NCBI GenBank assembly: GCA_964016885.1
Contig: OZ024743.1
Span: 18,897,372 to 18,961,371, forward strand
Direction: 5' to 3'
Length of the DNA stretch: 64,000 nucleotides
Source: Eledone cirrhosa
Lineage: Eukaryota > Mollusca > Cephalopoda > Octopoda > Eledonidae
Shown: piece after piece, positions 39,479 through 49,984 of the stretch
Numbering within the stretch: position 1 is the first letter of the stretch
Layout of the letters: each line of letters starts with the position of its first letter
Made by a program: the position numbers and the translations under genes
The notes under the pieces: model-generated
What the model saw: the letters and a program-made list of their open reading frames with translations, nothing else
Told to the model about the DNA's origin: nothing
The model's database searches: none

Positions 39479-39491
39479 ATGTGTGTTTATG

Positions 39492-39535
<44 letters not shown>

Positions 39536-39560
39536 CATTATTATTCTTATTTTATTTATT
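39441..39560. repeat. (TA)n-(GT)n-(TA)n and (TTA)n microsatellite
   Basis: TA, GT and TA blocks followed by ATT/TTTA repeats. Confidence 0.96.
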
Positions 39561-40320
39561 TATTTATTATCATGTTCGAAAAGCAATAAGGTCAGGTTTG
39601 ATAGATAATGTAATTGAAAGATTATAAGGTTAAGCACGCGTGTAATCAGGTTGATGTCGTCCGATATTTCAATTAATGGTTTCGAAAAAATACGATATAA
39701 ATATTTTATTCAAAATGCACAGTTATTTTGTAAATCATATTTCTTTGAATAAACTCTTCAAATATGGAAACAACTATTATAAAGATAAAAGAGATACAGA
39801 TAAATTAATTACCAAAAATGGGACGATGTTACTAGTTTCAATTTCCATATATTTGAATGCGACTCTGCCAGGGCACATCTCGAAATGTGTTGTATTATAC
39901 CTTCTGCAAAGGACGGAAAAAAGAAAACTAAGGCTGGGTAAGGGATTAGACTCGGAAATTGAAAGAAACTAGTATAATGAGACCGTAGATAATTAGCTTC
40001 CTATATGCTAATATATATAATAATAATAATATTATTTATACTTATGTATACACTATATACAACTATAAATAGGAAAGGTTCGTAATTCATTACTACCTTA
40101 TTACCTGTAAGAAAAATAGCTCAATTTAAATACATCAGATGTTTTACAGAGCAGGAATATAAATTACACAATAATCAAAGCTATGTTCAAATCATTTTAT
40201 CGCTGTTTATTATGGATGTAGTGTGATGATTGTTTCTGTAATGTTCAAATGTGTATACGTTGAGAGTATCAATATTATTGCTATCTTTTCTATTACATTG
40301 GTTATAATTTTATTTTAGTG
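39561..40320. other. No identifiable gene
   Basis: A 98-codon plus frame (39676-39972) has no recognisable motif and typical AT-driven composition (Lys, Asn, Ile, Tyr). I do not call it a gene. Confidence 0.4.
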
Positions 40321-40570
40321 AATGTTTTTAATTGGTTACAGCTATGGATTGTATATTGGTCCTATTATATTGTTATCGGGGCCTCGAGTTGTTGTGGAGT
40401 GATTCTTCTAACGGTTTAATTTCCGGAAGTGAGTTTGAGATCTATATTAAGGGGAGCTAATGCGAAAGGGGAGGTAACTAGCGATTAAACTGTATATGAT
40501 AAAAGAAATTACAAAAGAATGGGAAACATGTATAGTTGTTTACACCTCCAAATAGTTAAATTGTTTGTGC

Positions 40571-41010
40571 TAATATACATTATATTATGTTACAAGTTAA
40601 TCCCTTTTATATAATGCTATTTGTTTATATTTAATTTTAAATACAATCTATTTTCTGATAATACATTAAAGGTCTCATTATATTGTTATCTATCCTGCAA
40701 TTACACCAGCACATTACTGATAAAATAAAGTACCAGTAATGTACTGGGGTAATTGCTGGCCTTGTGCCAATAGTATAAACAATTATATTGTTATCTATCC
40801 ATTGCTGAATAAAGTATAAGTAAGTTATAGAAAAAATGATTAGTTTTTTACAGGTCCAATTACTTAAATCTCTTGTGTTATTAATATATATTATATTATG
40901 TTATAAGTCAATCACTTATATATAATGCTATTAATTTATATATTTAATTTTAAATATAATTTATTTTCCTATAATACATTAAGTGTCTCATCATATTATC
41001 ATCCATCCAT
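40571..41010. repeat. Locally duplicated 125-bp segment interrupted by a SINE tail
   Basis: About 40571-40695 and 40884-41010 share ATATTATGTTA, TATAATGCTAT, TTTAATTTTAAATA, a TAATACATTAA block and TATC.ATCC. The SINE-derived insertion at 40696-40781 lies between them. Confidence 0.6.
40677..40800 (+). mobile_element. 5'-truncated SINE insertion with a 19-bp target-site duplication
   Basis: ATTATATTGTTATCTATCC occurs at 40677-40695 and again at 40782-40800. Between them is an 86-bp insert whose right part is the SINE 3' end (ATAAAATAAAGTACCAGTA ... GGCCTTGTGCC). Its left 24 bases resemble the reverse complement of the same SINE end, i.e. an inverted 5' piece, as in twin priming. Confidence 0.85.
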
Positions 41011-41235
41011 TACTGAATATAATTTAAGCAAGCTATAGTGGTTATATTAAATGGTGTTAATTTTATGTTTATTCCTAATAGTTATTGTAGAGTATAAGGT
41101 TTGAGATAAATAGGAGTTAGGTAGAGGGGTGAGCTGATCATAGAGTGTGAAGCTGTGAGGGTACTAATATGCTGATAAGACCTAGAGGTGAATTGTTAAA
41201 GGTGGTGAGGAATTCAGATCTGACATTGTAATATA

Positions 41236-41620
41236 CTAGCAGCTAAGTTTAAAGCTATGGAAAGAGTGTCGGTGGTAGTGTTGGCTAATGGAAAAAACAT
41301 CTGATTTTCTATTTAGGAGGTCTAGTTTAGAATAGATTATAGTGCGGGTCTCTAGAAGACAGAGGTTACATAAATTATTCGGTGGTTTATACGATGCGGG
41401 CCATCTACTACTTCCCATTGAAGTGTATATGGTCTATTCCTAGTTTTCAGAACGTATGTAGCTAGATAAAGAAGTGGAGTTGGCTAGATTGCGATTTTTG
41501 TATATTCTTAACGCATTTGCACTCTCTATACGCTTGCCTATGTTCTGCTAGTGTCCTGGTTTTACGAGTAACTTTCTATCTTAATGCCTCCTTATTTATT
41601 ATACTATTCCCTTGTAATCT
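41236..41620 (-). pseudogene. Penelope-like element C-terminal fragment (GIY-YIG end)
   Basis: On the minus strand a fragment of the nuclease domain (KTRTLAEHRQAYREC, about 41568-41520) shifts frame to STSLSSYIR and then RPYTLQWEVVDG. It ends in the frame 41418-41236 with the CNLCLLETRTIIY and NRKSDVFSIS blocks seen at the end of PLE GIY-YIG proteins. It resembles the ends of the PLEs at 8910 and 12592. At least two frameshifts and a stop are present. The region 40320-41235 is probably its 3' flank. Confidence 0.65.
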
Positions 41621-41640
41621 CTGTCACATGCATTCCTCTA

Positions 41641-42252
41641 TGTGCCTTTTTAATTTTTAATTTTTAATTTTAACTTGTGTACAATTCTCTTGTAATCTAT
41701 GTCGCATCCATTCGTAAATACGAAACTGTTGTTGACAAAATTAATATCCATGTATCTCTATGATTGTTCAGTTGAATAGGAGGTTAATTATATGTACAAA
41801 CATTGCTAGTGCTCCGATGAATCCAAACGAAAGTTTTTTATGAAACGATTGTCAGCAATAAAATGTTTGAACATAGATTTGATTATTGTCTAATTTATAT
41901 ATATATATATGATGCTGCCCCCTCGTTATCGAGTATTGCCATTGCACGATACACCATTATTAATAAGTATTAATGCTATCGTACAATGCCTGTGCGTAAA
42001 GATATTTTTTAAAGTGAGGAAAGACTGTGAACTGAGCCAATCCCACTCTCTGAGCGGCAGTAGCTATAACCTAAAGATAAGAAAAGATCAACAGTATCGG
42101 AGTTATTCCAGTTTCCTGAGTTGCCTTCTCCTAGAGGAATGCCCTGACAAAGGATTAACCGGGCAGAAGAATTCATAAAAGTCAATCGGCATCCAAAAGT
42201 CTGCAAATATGTATATACACATGTACCGCGCGGTTATATATATATATATATA
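41641..42252. other. Unassigned sequence ending in (TA)n
   Basis: An 89-codon frame (41909-42178) sits in a more GC-balanced block between two short TA tracts. No family was recognised. It could be an unclassified repeat. Confidence 0.35.
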
Positions 42253-43173
42253 TTAGAAAGTGAGTTTTTTTTTACAAATTGAACAATAATCGAGGTGTAT
42301 AGTATAAGTGAAAGTATAAGGAAAAAAGATGAAATCGAAAATGCAAGTGGAGTCTTTTTCTTTTAAAATATATATTTATTTGGTTCATTTACCGGTTTCG
42401 CAGTTCTTTTTCTTTTCAAAAGTAGAATTGAGATGGAGGCTTTGTCGTTTATCTCACATCTGGTTGGTCTTTCAATGTTACTTCTGTTTTATATTGAAAA
42501 AAGTGGCTCGAAATGCCAGGTTTCTAGAGAAGTAATTTGGTTGGTTGGTGAATAAGTATGATTCACGCCAATTCACATTACCAAGTTCTTATTATATTTG
42601 TCTTCAAAAATAGGGGGTGCTCAGGTTGTTTTTCATATATGAGTGAAGTTTGGTTGGGTGATGCAGTCACGTGAATAAGCACATCAGCTTTTGCGCCAGT
42701 TTGTGTTTGAATTTCATTTTACTTTAAAAAAAGTGGCACCCGAAGGCTTTTATTTTTCTATAATATAAGTTGATTGGTTATAAATTAAATTATGACTGTT
42801 ACGCGAACAAGTAAATTAAATTTCGCACCCGTATTTTGGAATGTGTTTATAGCCATTTAGAGAATGTTGTGCCAAACAAAAGATAATGGTCAAGAAAAAG
42901 GGATGGAGAAAGTTGTCCTGAGTATGACTGATGTGCTGAAATGTAATTTGATTGGTTATAAATGAAATTATGATTGTTACGTGAACAAGTACATTAAATT
43001 TCGCGCCCGTATTTGGGAATTTATGTTGTAGCCTTTTAGAGAAGTTTGTGCCAAACAAAAGATAATGGTCAAGAAAAATGGGATGGGGAGAATTGTTCTG
43101 GTACGCTGGGGTGTCAGAATTCACACTTTCTATTGAAATAAGTAAGTAGAGATATGTACGTTTATGTGTGTGC

Positions 43174-43207
<34 letters not shown>

Positions 43208-43430
43208 GAAGATGTTTCTATTAGTATAAATGGGGAGGGAGTTGTGTGTGTGTGTATGGGTGTGTGAGGGTATGGTTAGCATGTTAAGAAGGAGAGAATA
43301 TATATATTTTGTGTGTGGGTGTGTGTGTAGAAAAATGATTCTATTAGTAGAATATATAATACAATTTATCTTCGGCATAGCCATATACATTTCTTATATC
43401 TGAAGATATACGGTATGTTTAATAAATAAA
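42253..43430 (-). mobile_element. 3' terminal region of the 60-kb Penelope-like family, copy in minus orientation
   Basis: It starts at (TA)n with TTAGAAAGTGAG and carries the family's landmarks in order: ATGAAATCGAAAATGCAA, TTTACCGGTTTCGCAGTTCT, CACATCTGGTTGGTCT. A locally duplicated block (42779-42895 and 42955-43085, TTACG.GAACAAGTA and CCAAACAAAAGATAATGG) follows, and then a GT-rich minisatellite (43160-43345). The same order, inverted, occurs at 61070-62078 downstream of a PLE ORF, so this is read as its 3' end. No coding sequence remains. Confidence 0.75.
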
Positions 43431-43666
43431 CATTTTTGAAAGCCCAGCTGGCGGATTCCAGCTGATGCAGTGAAGGATAATGGTCCATGTGCATTTCTCG
43501 CTTCTGGATCTCACCAGGACAGTCCTTCCCCTACTCATTGATGGAACTGGAAACAGAGTAAATTATATAGATTTTTCGAGACTTAAATGTAGAATTAAAA
43601 TTTAACTTTGGAATAGCTGTATACAAACATATATATGAATTTCAATATATTATATTATACTATGTA

Positions 43667-44287
43667 CTAGCCGAATTAACTTGCTGCGTTTCACATATTT
43701 TTGGGGGGGAGAAGAACTCTGCATTTTAATATTACTCAATGTAAAATGTAATGCATGAAAAATTGGAAAACATTATTGTTTGTAATATATCAAATCAAAA
43801 TTACATTATCAAATCTTATTCTTATTTTGTTTCTTGTAAATAATTTTTTTCAAAATATTAATTCAAAACGTTTGTGAATAGACATCATATCTTGTCATTT
43901 ACCTATGGTTTAAATTTCATATAAATCGAAGGGAAAACAATTTCAGTGGGGGGTTTGTACCTCCGGGGAACACTAATAGGGGGATTCACCCCCATTAGGG
44001 TGTCTTAATAATATTGCAATTCGCTGAAATTTTGTGAATAGGCATCAAATCTTGTAGTTTACCTATGGTTTAAATTTCATATAAATTGAAGGGAAAAACG
44101 TTTCAGCGGGGGTTTGAGCCGCCGCGGAACCCTTTGATTAAAATGAAATATACGTAAGAAATCAAATGGGCATGAGCCCCATACACGTGTCAAGTTTCAT
44201 CAACATCGGTTTGGTAGTTTTTTAAGTTTTAGGTTCAGAAACAAACAAACTCACAAACAAACAAAAATTGCCTTTTATATATATAGA
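43667..44287 (-). mobile_element. Candidate non-autonomous Helitron (621 bp)
   Basis: On the minus strand it begins TC (44287-44286) after a host A, continuing TATATATATAAAAGGCAA, and ends GGCTAG (43672 to 43667) before a host T. It thus has a TC start, a CTAG end and an A/T target. It holds an internal direct duplication at 160-bp spacing (43871-43977 and 44031-44133; shared TTACCTATGGTTTAAATTTC). A run of CAAACAAACAAA-type sequence lies near the 5' end. A strong 3' hairpin is not evident and there is no coding, so confidence is moderate. Confidence 0.6.
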
Positions 44288-44694
44288 TATATTTCCATAC
44301 ACGGATCAAAAGCTCTACCTAATGTTTCAAGCCACTAATTTGACAATACCTCCAAAATTCAAGAGGGTTCAATATAAAAATCATTCTCCAGGCATTTCTA
44401 CGTCTGTAAGATATCGTTGAAAGTGTGTGTGTTTTATGTACGTATGTGATAGATGCAAATATATATATATAGTAATAATAATAAATGTGAAGACTAAAAT
44501 CAAAAGAGGGCTCAATAGGGATAAATATATCGTCTTCCTCACTTCTTTCGGTTGCAGCGTCTTTCGAAATATTTACTTTTGCGTTCACAAATTGACTTTT
44601 TTAGTTTCACAAGATCCCGTTAAGGGTGAAAGCAGCGATTCTTTGCTTAAACTTTATTCTGTTATTTTAATAAATATGTATATATATATATATA
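44288..44694. other. No identifiable gene; short TA tracts
   Basis: Includes a TA tract at 44680-44694 that marks the truncated 5' end of the following PLE. Confidence 0.5.
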
Positions 44695-45722
44695 AAATTC
44701 ACCAGGGAATATAATAAAAAGGAACTACCGTTTATGGATATACTTATCATTAAGGAAGGGGAAAATATCAAAACGGACTTATTTTACAAACCAACAGACA
44801 CACACCAATACTTGAATTTACGGTCAGCACACCCATCACATACCGAAAGGAACATTCCTTTTAACATGGCAAGATTATATGAGTAAAAAAAGTTCCTTAT
44901 GAGACAAGCATATCCGATGGACCTCATCAACACAGCCATCTCCAAAGCCCAGAACATCCCAGTGGCAACACTGAGAAAAACAAACCAACAAAATAGAATG
45001 GAAAAGTCAGTTATCCCCTTTGTCATCACTCACAATCCACGGAACTTCAACATTGTAAAAGCCGCCAAACAATATCTCCCGATTCTCCAGCAGTCCCCCA
45101 AAATGAATGCACTCATAAAAAACGCAAAAATTATATATTGTATACGCCAAGCACCCAACCTAAAGAAACTGCTTACCAAGTCAAAATTTACGTCTAATAA
45201 TTGTTTCTACTTTAGGCACAAGGCCAGCAAATACCTAGTATATTACTGGTACTTTTACTTCTAATAATGAAGCAATGCCAGTTAAGAAATGCGGGGACCC
45301 TCGATGCGGAACTTGCGAACTCATTGAAGAGGGTGGACAAATCTCCTTTAAAAACCAACCAGTCCTTCACAGTTAATGCAAACATGAATTGCAAGTCAAA
45401 AAACTTGATCTTCTGTGCAACCTGCCCACAATGTAAAGAATACTACAATGGTGAAACCGGAACGGGTCTACATGACAGAGTTCGAGTACATAAACAACAA
45501 ATTAGAGACCCCTCTGCCAGAAACACCACATGAAGTGAACACTTCGCAACATGCGGACAGGGAAATTTCACAATTTTCCCCTTCTTTAAGATATGGTCGG
45601 ACAACGAACTCTTCCGAAAATATAAAGAAGAATTCTTTATTAGAAAATACAAACCATTACTGAACACAAAAAAGTGGTATTCCATTTTAAACCAACGGGA
45701 TTCCACCTCTTCGTTCTTTTAA
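44695..45722 (+). pseudogene. Penelope-like element C-terminal half (end of RT to GIY-YIG), interrupted by a SINE tail
   Basis: One frame from 44695 encodes the end of the PLE RT: ELPFMDIL (FLD-type motif), LFYKPTDTHQYL and HPSHTERNIPFN, then a TAA at 44884. It resumes with MRQAYPMDLI and VIPFVITHNPRNF. At 45187-45268 a SINE tail is inserted. Beyond it are the Cys cluster (CGDPRCGTC, about 45290-45316), and, after one more shift near 45360, NMNCKSKNLIF, CATCPQCKEYYNGETG (nuclease core; Asn replaces the usual Ile of Y-I-G) and RVRVHKQQIRDP. A TGA at 45531 interrupts the frame, which ends at the stop 45720-45722 after KPLLNTKKW. Truncated 5' at a TA repeat; dead. Same broad family as the ORF at 60193. 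Confidence 0.88.
45187..45268 (-). mobile_element. SINE 3'-end insertion inside the PLE ORF
   Basis: A 52-bp SINE tail (minus orientation, TTTCTACTTTAGGCACAAGG ... TACTGGTAC) is flanked by TTTACGTCTAATAAT (45187-45201) and TTTACTTCTAATAAT (45254-45268), a 15-bp target duplication with one mismatch. Removing insert plus one repeat (67 bp) puts the upstream coding frame back in phase with the Cys cluster downstream. Confidence 0.85.
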
Positions 45723-46082
45723 AAAAATCTGTTTGAAAAGGTAAAGTAGTTAATGACACCCGTACTTTCAAACATTCGATCGCTGAAGAGAAGAAAAACC
45801 TCACAGGTACAATACCATTTCATTAATTTCCCCTTCCGCACATCAACAATGTATATATGAACTTAAACACTTGAGTGGATGTGTGTATAGATATATGTAT
45901 GTATAGATGTGTTATTTTTATATATGTGCCTGTAGGTATGCAGATATATGTGTACATGTTTATGTGTATGTGTGCATGTGTTGTATGTATATTTATATAT
46001 GTACGTATGTGTGAGATAGATATGTGTATGCGTATATATATGTGTATGAATATATGTATGTATGGATATGTGTATAATATAT

Positions 46083-46132
<50 letters not shown>

Positions 46133-46140
46133 GTATATAT
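45723..46140. other. PLE 3' flank and TG/TA-rich microsatellite
   Basis: After about 120 bases of probable 3' UTR, sequence from 45865 is TATG/TGTG-rich, ending in a (TA)n tract at 46088-46140. Confidence 0.6.
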
Positions 46141-46550
46141 ATGAGAGACGTAAAATAAGAAAATTATAAAATTAACTTACTTACTAAAAAATCACTTCCA
46201 ACTAATTAGTTTCTGGAATGGAGTAAATATATTTTCCGAAGAAACATATAGAAAATCATTCCGTCATCAGGAAAGTCTTTATCCGTGTAAGTCTCCAGGC
46301 ATAGCGAGGACTCTGGAAACTTATTAAAAAAAATAATTCTATGGAAAGGAAATAGCGAAGCGTGGACTGGATTCCTAGCCATTGAGAAATTCGCTGCCTC
46401 TACGTCTGTGGCAAATTCAAAAAGAATCAAACACGTGACATCGAGGTCAATCAGTGGAAAGCGAGTGGTTAATAAGACAGCGGCCAGCCTACCACCATAG
46501 TAGCAGTCATGGCCAAATATTGCTCGACAAATGAATTGGAGATAATTATA
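46141..46550. repeat. Direct repeat unit, copy 1 of a foldback family
   Basis: Starts GAGAGACGTAAAATAAG beside (TA)n and matches 46668-47070 at about 528-bp spacing with few differences. It carries, on the minus strand, CTGATGA (46270 to 46264), a short CGGA/TTCG stem and GAAA (46236 to 46233). The 74-codon minus frame (46430 to 46206) is kept in both copies but has no recognisable domain. Confidence 0.9.
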
Positions 46551-46650
46551 AAGAATTTATGTCTAGTAACATTTATATACACACAGATGCATATCAATGC
46601 TAGCAAATATATAGGTTTTGTCTTATTAACATTGTGGTTCAATGCATGGG

Positions 46651-47262
46651 GTTGCAGAACAATAATATGAGAGACGTAAAATAAGAAAATTATAAAATTA
46701 ACTTACTTACTAAAAAATCACTTCCAACTAATTAGTTTCTGGAATGGAGTAAATATATTTTCCGAAGAAACATATCGAAAATCATTCTGTCATCAGGAAA
46801 GTCTTTTTCAGTGTAAGTCTCCAGGCATAGCGAGGACTCTGGAAACTTATTAAAAAAATATAATTCAGTGGAAAGGAAATAGCGAAGCGTGGACTGGATT
46901 CCTAGCCATTGAGAAATTCGCTACCTCTACGTCTGTGGCAAATTCAAAAAGAATCAATCACGTGACATAGAGGTCAATCAGTGGAAAGCGAGTGGTTAAT
47001 AAGACAGCGGCCAGCCTACCACCATAGTAGCAGTCATGGCCAAATATTGCTCGACAAATGAATTGGCGATAAAGTCCTCGCTATGCCTGGAGACTTACAC
47101 GGAAAAAGACTTTCTTGATGACGGAATGATTTTCTATATGTTTCTTCGGAATATATATTTACTCCATTCCAGAAACTAATTAGTTGGAAGTGATTTTTTA
47201 GTAAGTAATTTAATTATATAATTTTCTTATTTTACGTCTCTCATATTTTTGTTCTGCAACCC
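46651..47262. mobile_element. 612-bp foldback element with about 190-bp terminal inverted repeats
   Basis: The left end GGGTTGCAGAACAA (46651) is mirrored at the right end by TTGTTCTGCAACCC (ends 47262). The inverted arms cover about 46651-46840 and 47073-47262 and include GAGAGACGTAAAATAAG, CACTTCCAACTAATTAG and AGTCTCCAGGCATAGCGAGG. No transposase is present and no clear target duplication was seen. The right end runs directly into a PLE 3' UTR through a shared ACCCAAAC. Confidence 0.82.
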
Positions 47263-47784
47263 AAACAAATAACACTGACCTAAGAGAAGTATAAATAAGT
47301 AAATAAAATAAAATAAAATAAGATAAATAAATACATACACAAGCACAATAACAACAAGCACATAAACACGCACTAGTCACCCAGCAGACACAACACTATA
47401 CACACTAGTCACACAGCACACATAACACTATACACACACGCAAACGCATGCGCGAAGGAGACAAAATAAAATAAGATAAACAAACAAGCAAATCAATAAA
47501 TAAATATATAGACAGACTGAATAAAAAATGGCGTAGTCATACAACACAACAGGAGGAACAATGACGATGTTGCAGATGTGCAACGAAAGATTTATGTAAA
47601 TTATGTAAACTATATATATGTGTTTGTGTCTATATTGAATCTGTATTATTTGGCAACATTGGGGACCGAGTAAGTTAGATCGCAGATATAAAGAAAGCGA
47701 GAAGCGAAAACCAACCAAACAGTGAGTGTGTTCTGATATTAATTCTGGCAATATTACGCAAATATGACCCTCCCCAAATATAAC
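47259..47784 (+). mobile_element. 3' UTR of the 33-35 kb Penelope-like family
   Basis: It begins inside the last codons of the family's ORF (ACACTGACCTAAGAGAAGTA and stop). It then follows the same landmarks as 35070-35588: ATAAATAA repeats, CAAACGCATGCGC, a hairpin with GAAA (47561-47588), AGCGAAAACCAACCAAACAG and a terminal CAAATATAAC directly against (TA)n. It is a severely 5'-truncated copy. Confidence 0.9.
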
Positions 47785-47793
47785 TATATATAT

Positions 47794-47891
<98 letters not shown>

Positions 47892-48612
47892 CGTATGTAT
47901 ATATATGTGTATATGTGTGTGTGTATATGTATGTGCGTATGTGTGTATTAAATATATATGTGTGTATATGGGAGATATATATGTATGCGTATATGTGTGT
48001 ATATATGTAAGAGATATATATAATATGTATGTAGGATATGTATAGTGTATATATAGGATGTATATGATATATGTGTGGGATAACTGTGTGGTATATATAT
48101 AGGATATATAGGGTGTGTATATAACATGTGTGTATGGTATATGTGTACAAAATGTATGTGTGAGTATATGTGGTGTATATATATATATATGCATATATGT
48201 ATGTGTTTGGAATATATGTGTATGTATGTATGGGATGTATATATACGTATATATGTATTCGCATGTATGTGTGGGTGTATGTATATATGTATATGTATGT
48301 ATATATATATATGTATATGTATATGCATATATGTAAATATAAAACATATATGTGTATGTATATGAGTTACGTATATATATATGTGTGTGTATATGTGTAT
48401 GTACAGTATATGTATAGTATAATATATATATATATGTTTAGGGTGTATGGGTATGTATGTATAGAGTATATATATATATGTGTGTGTGTGTATGTGTGTA
48501 ATATGTCTATACATATATATCTGTGTATGTCTATATATCGGTGTATATGTATGTGTGTTTATATGTGTAGGTATCTGTACGTATATTTGTGTGTATATAT
48601 AAGTATATGTAT
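47785..48612. repeat. Very long (TA)n / TATG / TGTG microsatellite complex
   Basis: About 95 bases of pure TA followed by some 700 bases of imperfect TATG/TGTA repeats. The 188-278-codon minus-strand frames and the 150-codon plus frame are Tyr/Ile/His/Thr repeat translations, not proteins. Confidence 0.96.
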
Positions 48613-48674
48613 ATTACCTTGATCACCTTCACCGACCAGTCTGTCGCACGCAAGCCCAATGCTCTAACCACTAA

Positions 48675-48682
<8 letters not shown>
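48613..48682 (-). mobile_element. tRNA-like SINE 5' fragment (A-box)
   Basis: On the minus strand ATGGCTTAGTGGTTAGAGC matches the tRNA A box consensus (TRGCnnAGYGG), continuing into CATTGGGCTTGCG. No B box follows; the head breaks off into TATG repeats. It is a different tRNA-derived family from the OR-like SINEs, or a lone tRNA fragment. Confidence 0.5.
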
Positions 48683-48723
<41 letters not shown>

Positions 48724-48795
48724 ATATATATGTGTATGTGTGTGTGTGTGTATGGGTGTGTATGCGTATGTATGTGTGTGTATATACATGTATAT
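48681..48795. repeat. (TA)n-(TG)n microsatellite
   Basis: TA tract followed by TATG/TGTG. Confidence 0.95.
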
Positions 48796-48796
48796 G

Positions 48797-48998
48797 TTAG
48801 AAAATATATAGCTTTCACTGTATTTTTAAATAAAGGAATTTTAGCTTGATAACGGGGTTTACAACCCTCAGATAAATGGAAAAAGATGAGTATTGACGAC
48901 AATACTCATCTTTTTCCATTTATCTGAGGGTTCTAAACCCCGTTATCAAGCTAAAATTCTTTTAGTTAAAAATACAGTAAAAGCTATATATTTTCTAA
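48797..48998. repeat. 202-bp palindrome
   Basis: Arms of about 98 bases are nearly perfect inverted copies around a 6-base centre GACGAC (48895-48900): GATGAGTATT ... AATACTCATC, CCATTTATCTGAGGGTT, CCCCGTTATCAAGC and TTTTCTAA at the ends. Only a few mismatches or small gaps are visible. Confidence 0.95.
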
Positions 48999-49867
48999 TT
49001 TCAAACTCGCTCACTGTTTCAAAACATACTTACTTGATATATATATATGTATTTATATATATGTCTTGATGTGTGTTTGTATGGTGCATATATGGATTGT
49101 AGATACATTTACATATATGGATGTGTATATGTGAGCCAGCATGCCCCCCCCCCCCGCACTTACTCTACCAGACCAATATCAACAACACATCTTATACAAA
49201 TGTTCCCAAACTATCCCTCTTTTCTCTTTTTCCTGTCATCCCATTCCTATCAAAAGACATGTATCTTACACCTCATTAAAACCCAGAGAAGCCCCTAAAT
49301 TCATCTTTGATATAGAAATCTGTAGAAGATAGTCTTTATAGATTTGGAAGAGAAGAGATGATTCAGCTATACCAGTATAAACTCATCAAAGGTCAACTAA
49401 TGAAATTAAACCAGCAGGAGACTACCTTCTCAAACACCCTTATCTTACAACCTCAACATGTTCTGAGTGTATATGTATGTGTGTGTGTATGTGTGTGTGT
49501 ATGTATGTATACTTTAATTCCTCAGGACCTTCATCATCATCAACACTCATTGACACCGCACGCCACAACCCAGACACATCCACATCTCCCTTATATAGTC
49601 ACACATTCGAACACAACCTAATCGCAGTTTGATAGTCTCCACAGACAGACGTTGCGAGAAAGTTCTCCAACCCTAGTTAAGCAGGAATCTCTAAAATTCT
49701 TCCCACCGAAGTTAACAAAGAACTTACTGGATCTACCAACTCATACTATTATAATATTATATTATAACATTAAATCATAACATTTTTTAACACTACAAGT
49801 GAAGCCCTTCATTTCCTTTTTTTCAAATATACGTAACTGTACCAAGGATCTCACACATTTTCCAATA
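48999..49867. other. Unassigned sequence with a 12-base C run and GT repeats
   Basis: A run of 12 C at 49144-49155 and a (GT)n tract at about 49470-49510. No gene was recognised. Confidence 0.5.
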
Positions 49868-49947
49868 TATATATATATATATAAATATTTGCATACATAC
49901 ACACACTAACACACACACACACACACACACACACAGATATACATATA

Positions 49948-49981
<34 letters not shown>
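49868..49981. repeat. (TA)n-(CA)n-(TA)n microsatellite
   Basis: TA, CA and TA blocks in succession. Confidence 0.96.

Positions 49982-49984
<3 letters not shown>

Noticed and set aside
39676..39972. 98-codon plus frame as a gene
   Set aside because: Composition is what AT-rich DNA gives by chance; no motif and no context.
47428..48514. Minus-strand frames of 187-278 codons
   Set aside because: Microsatellite translation, with the 3' part antisense to a PLE 3' UTR.
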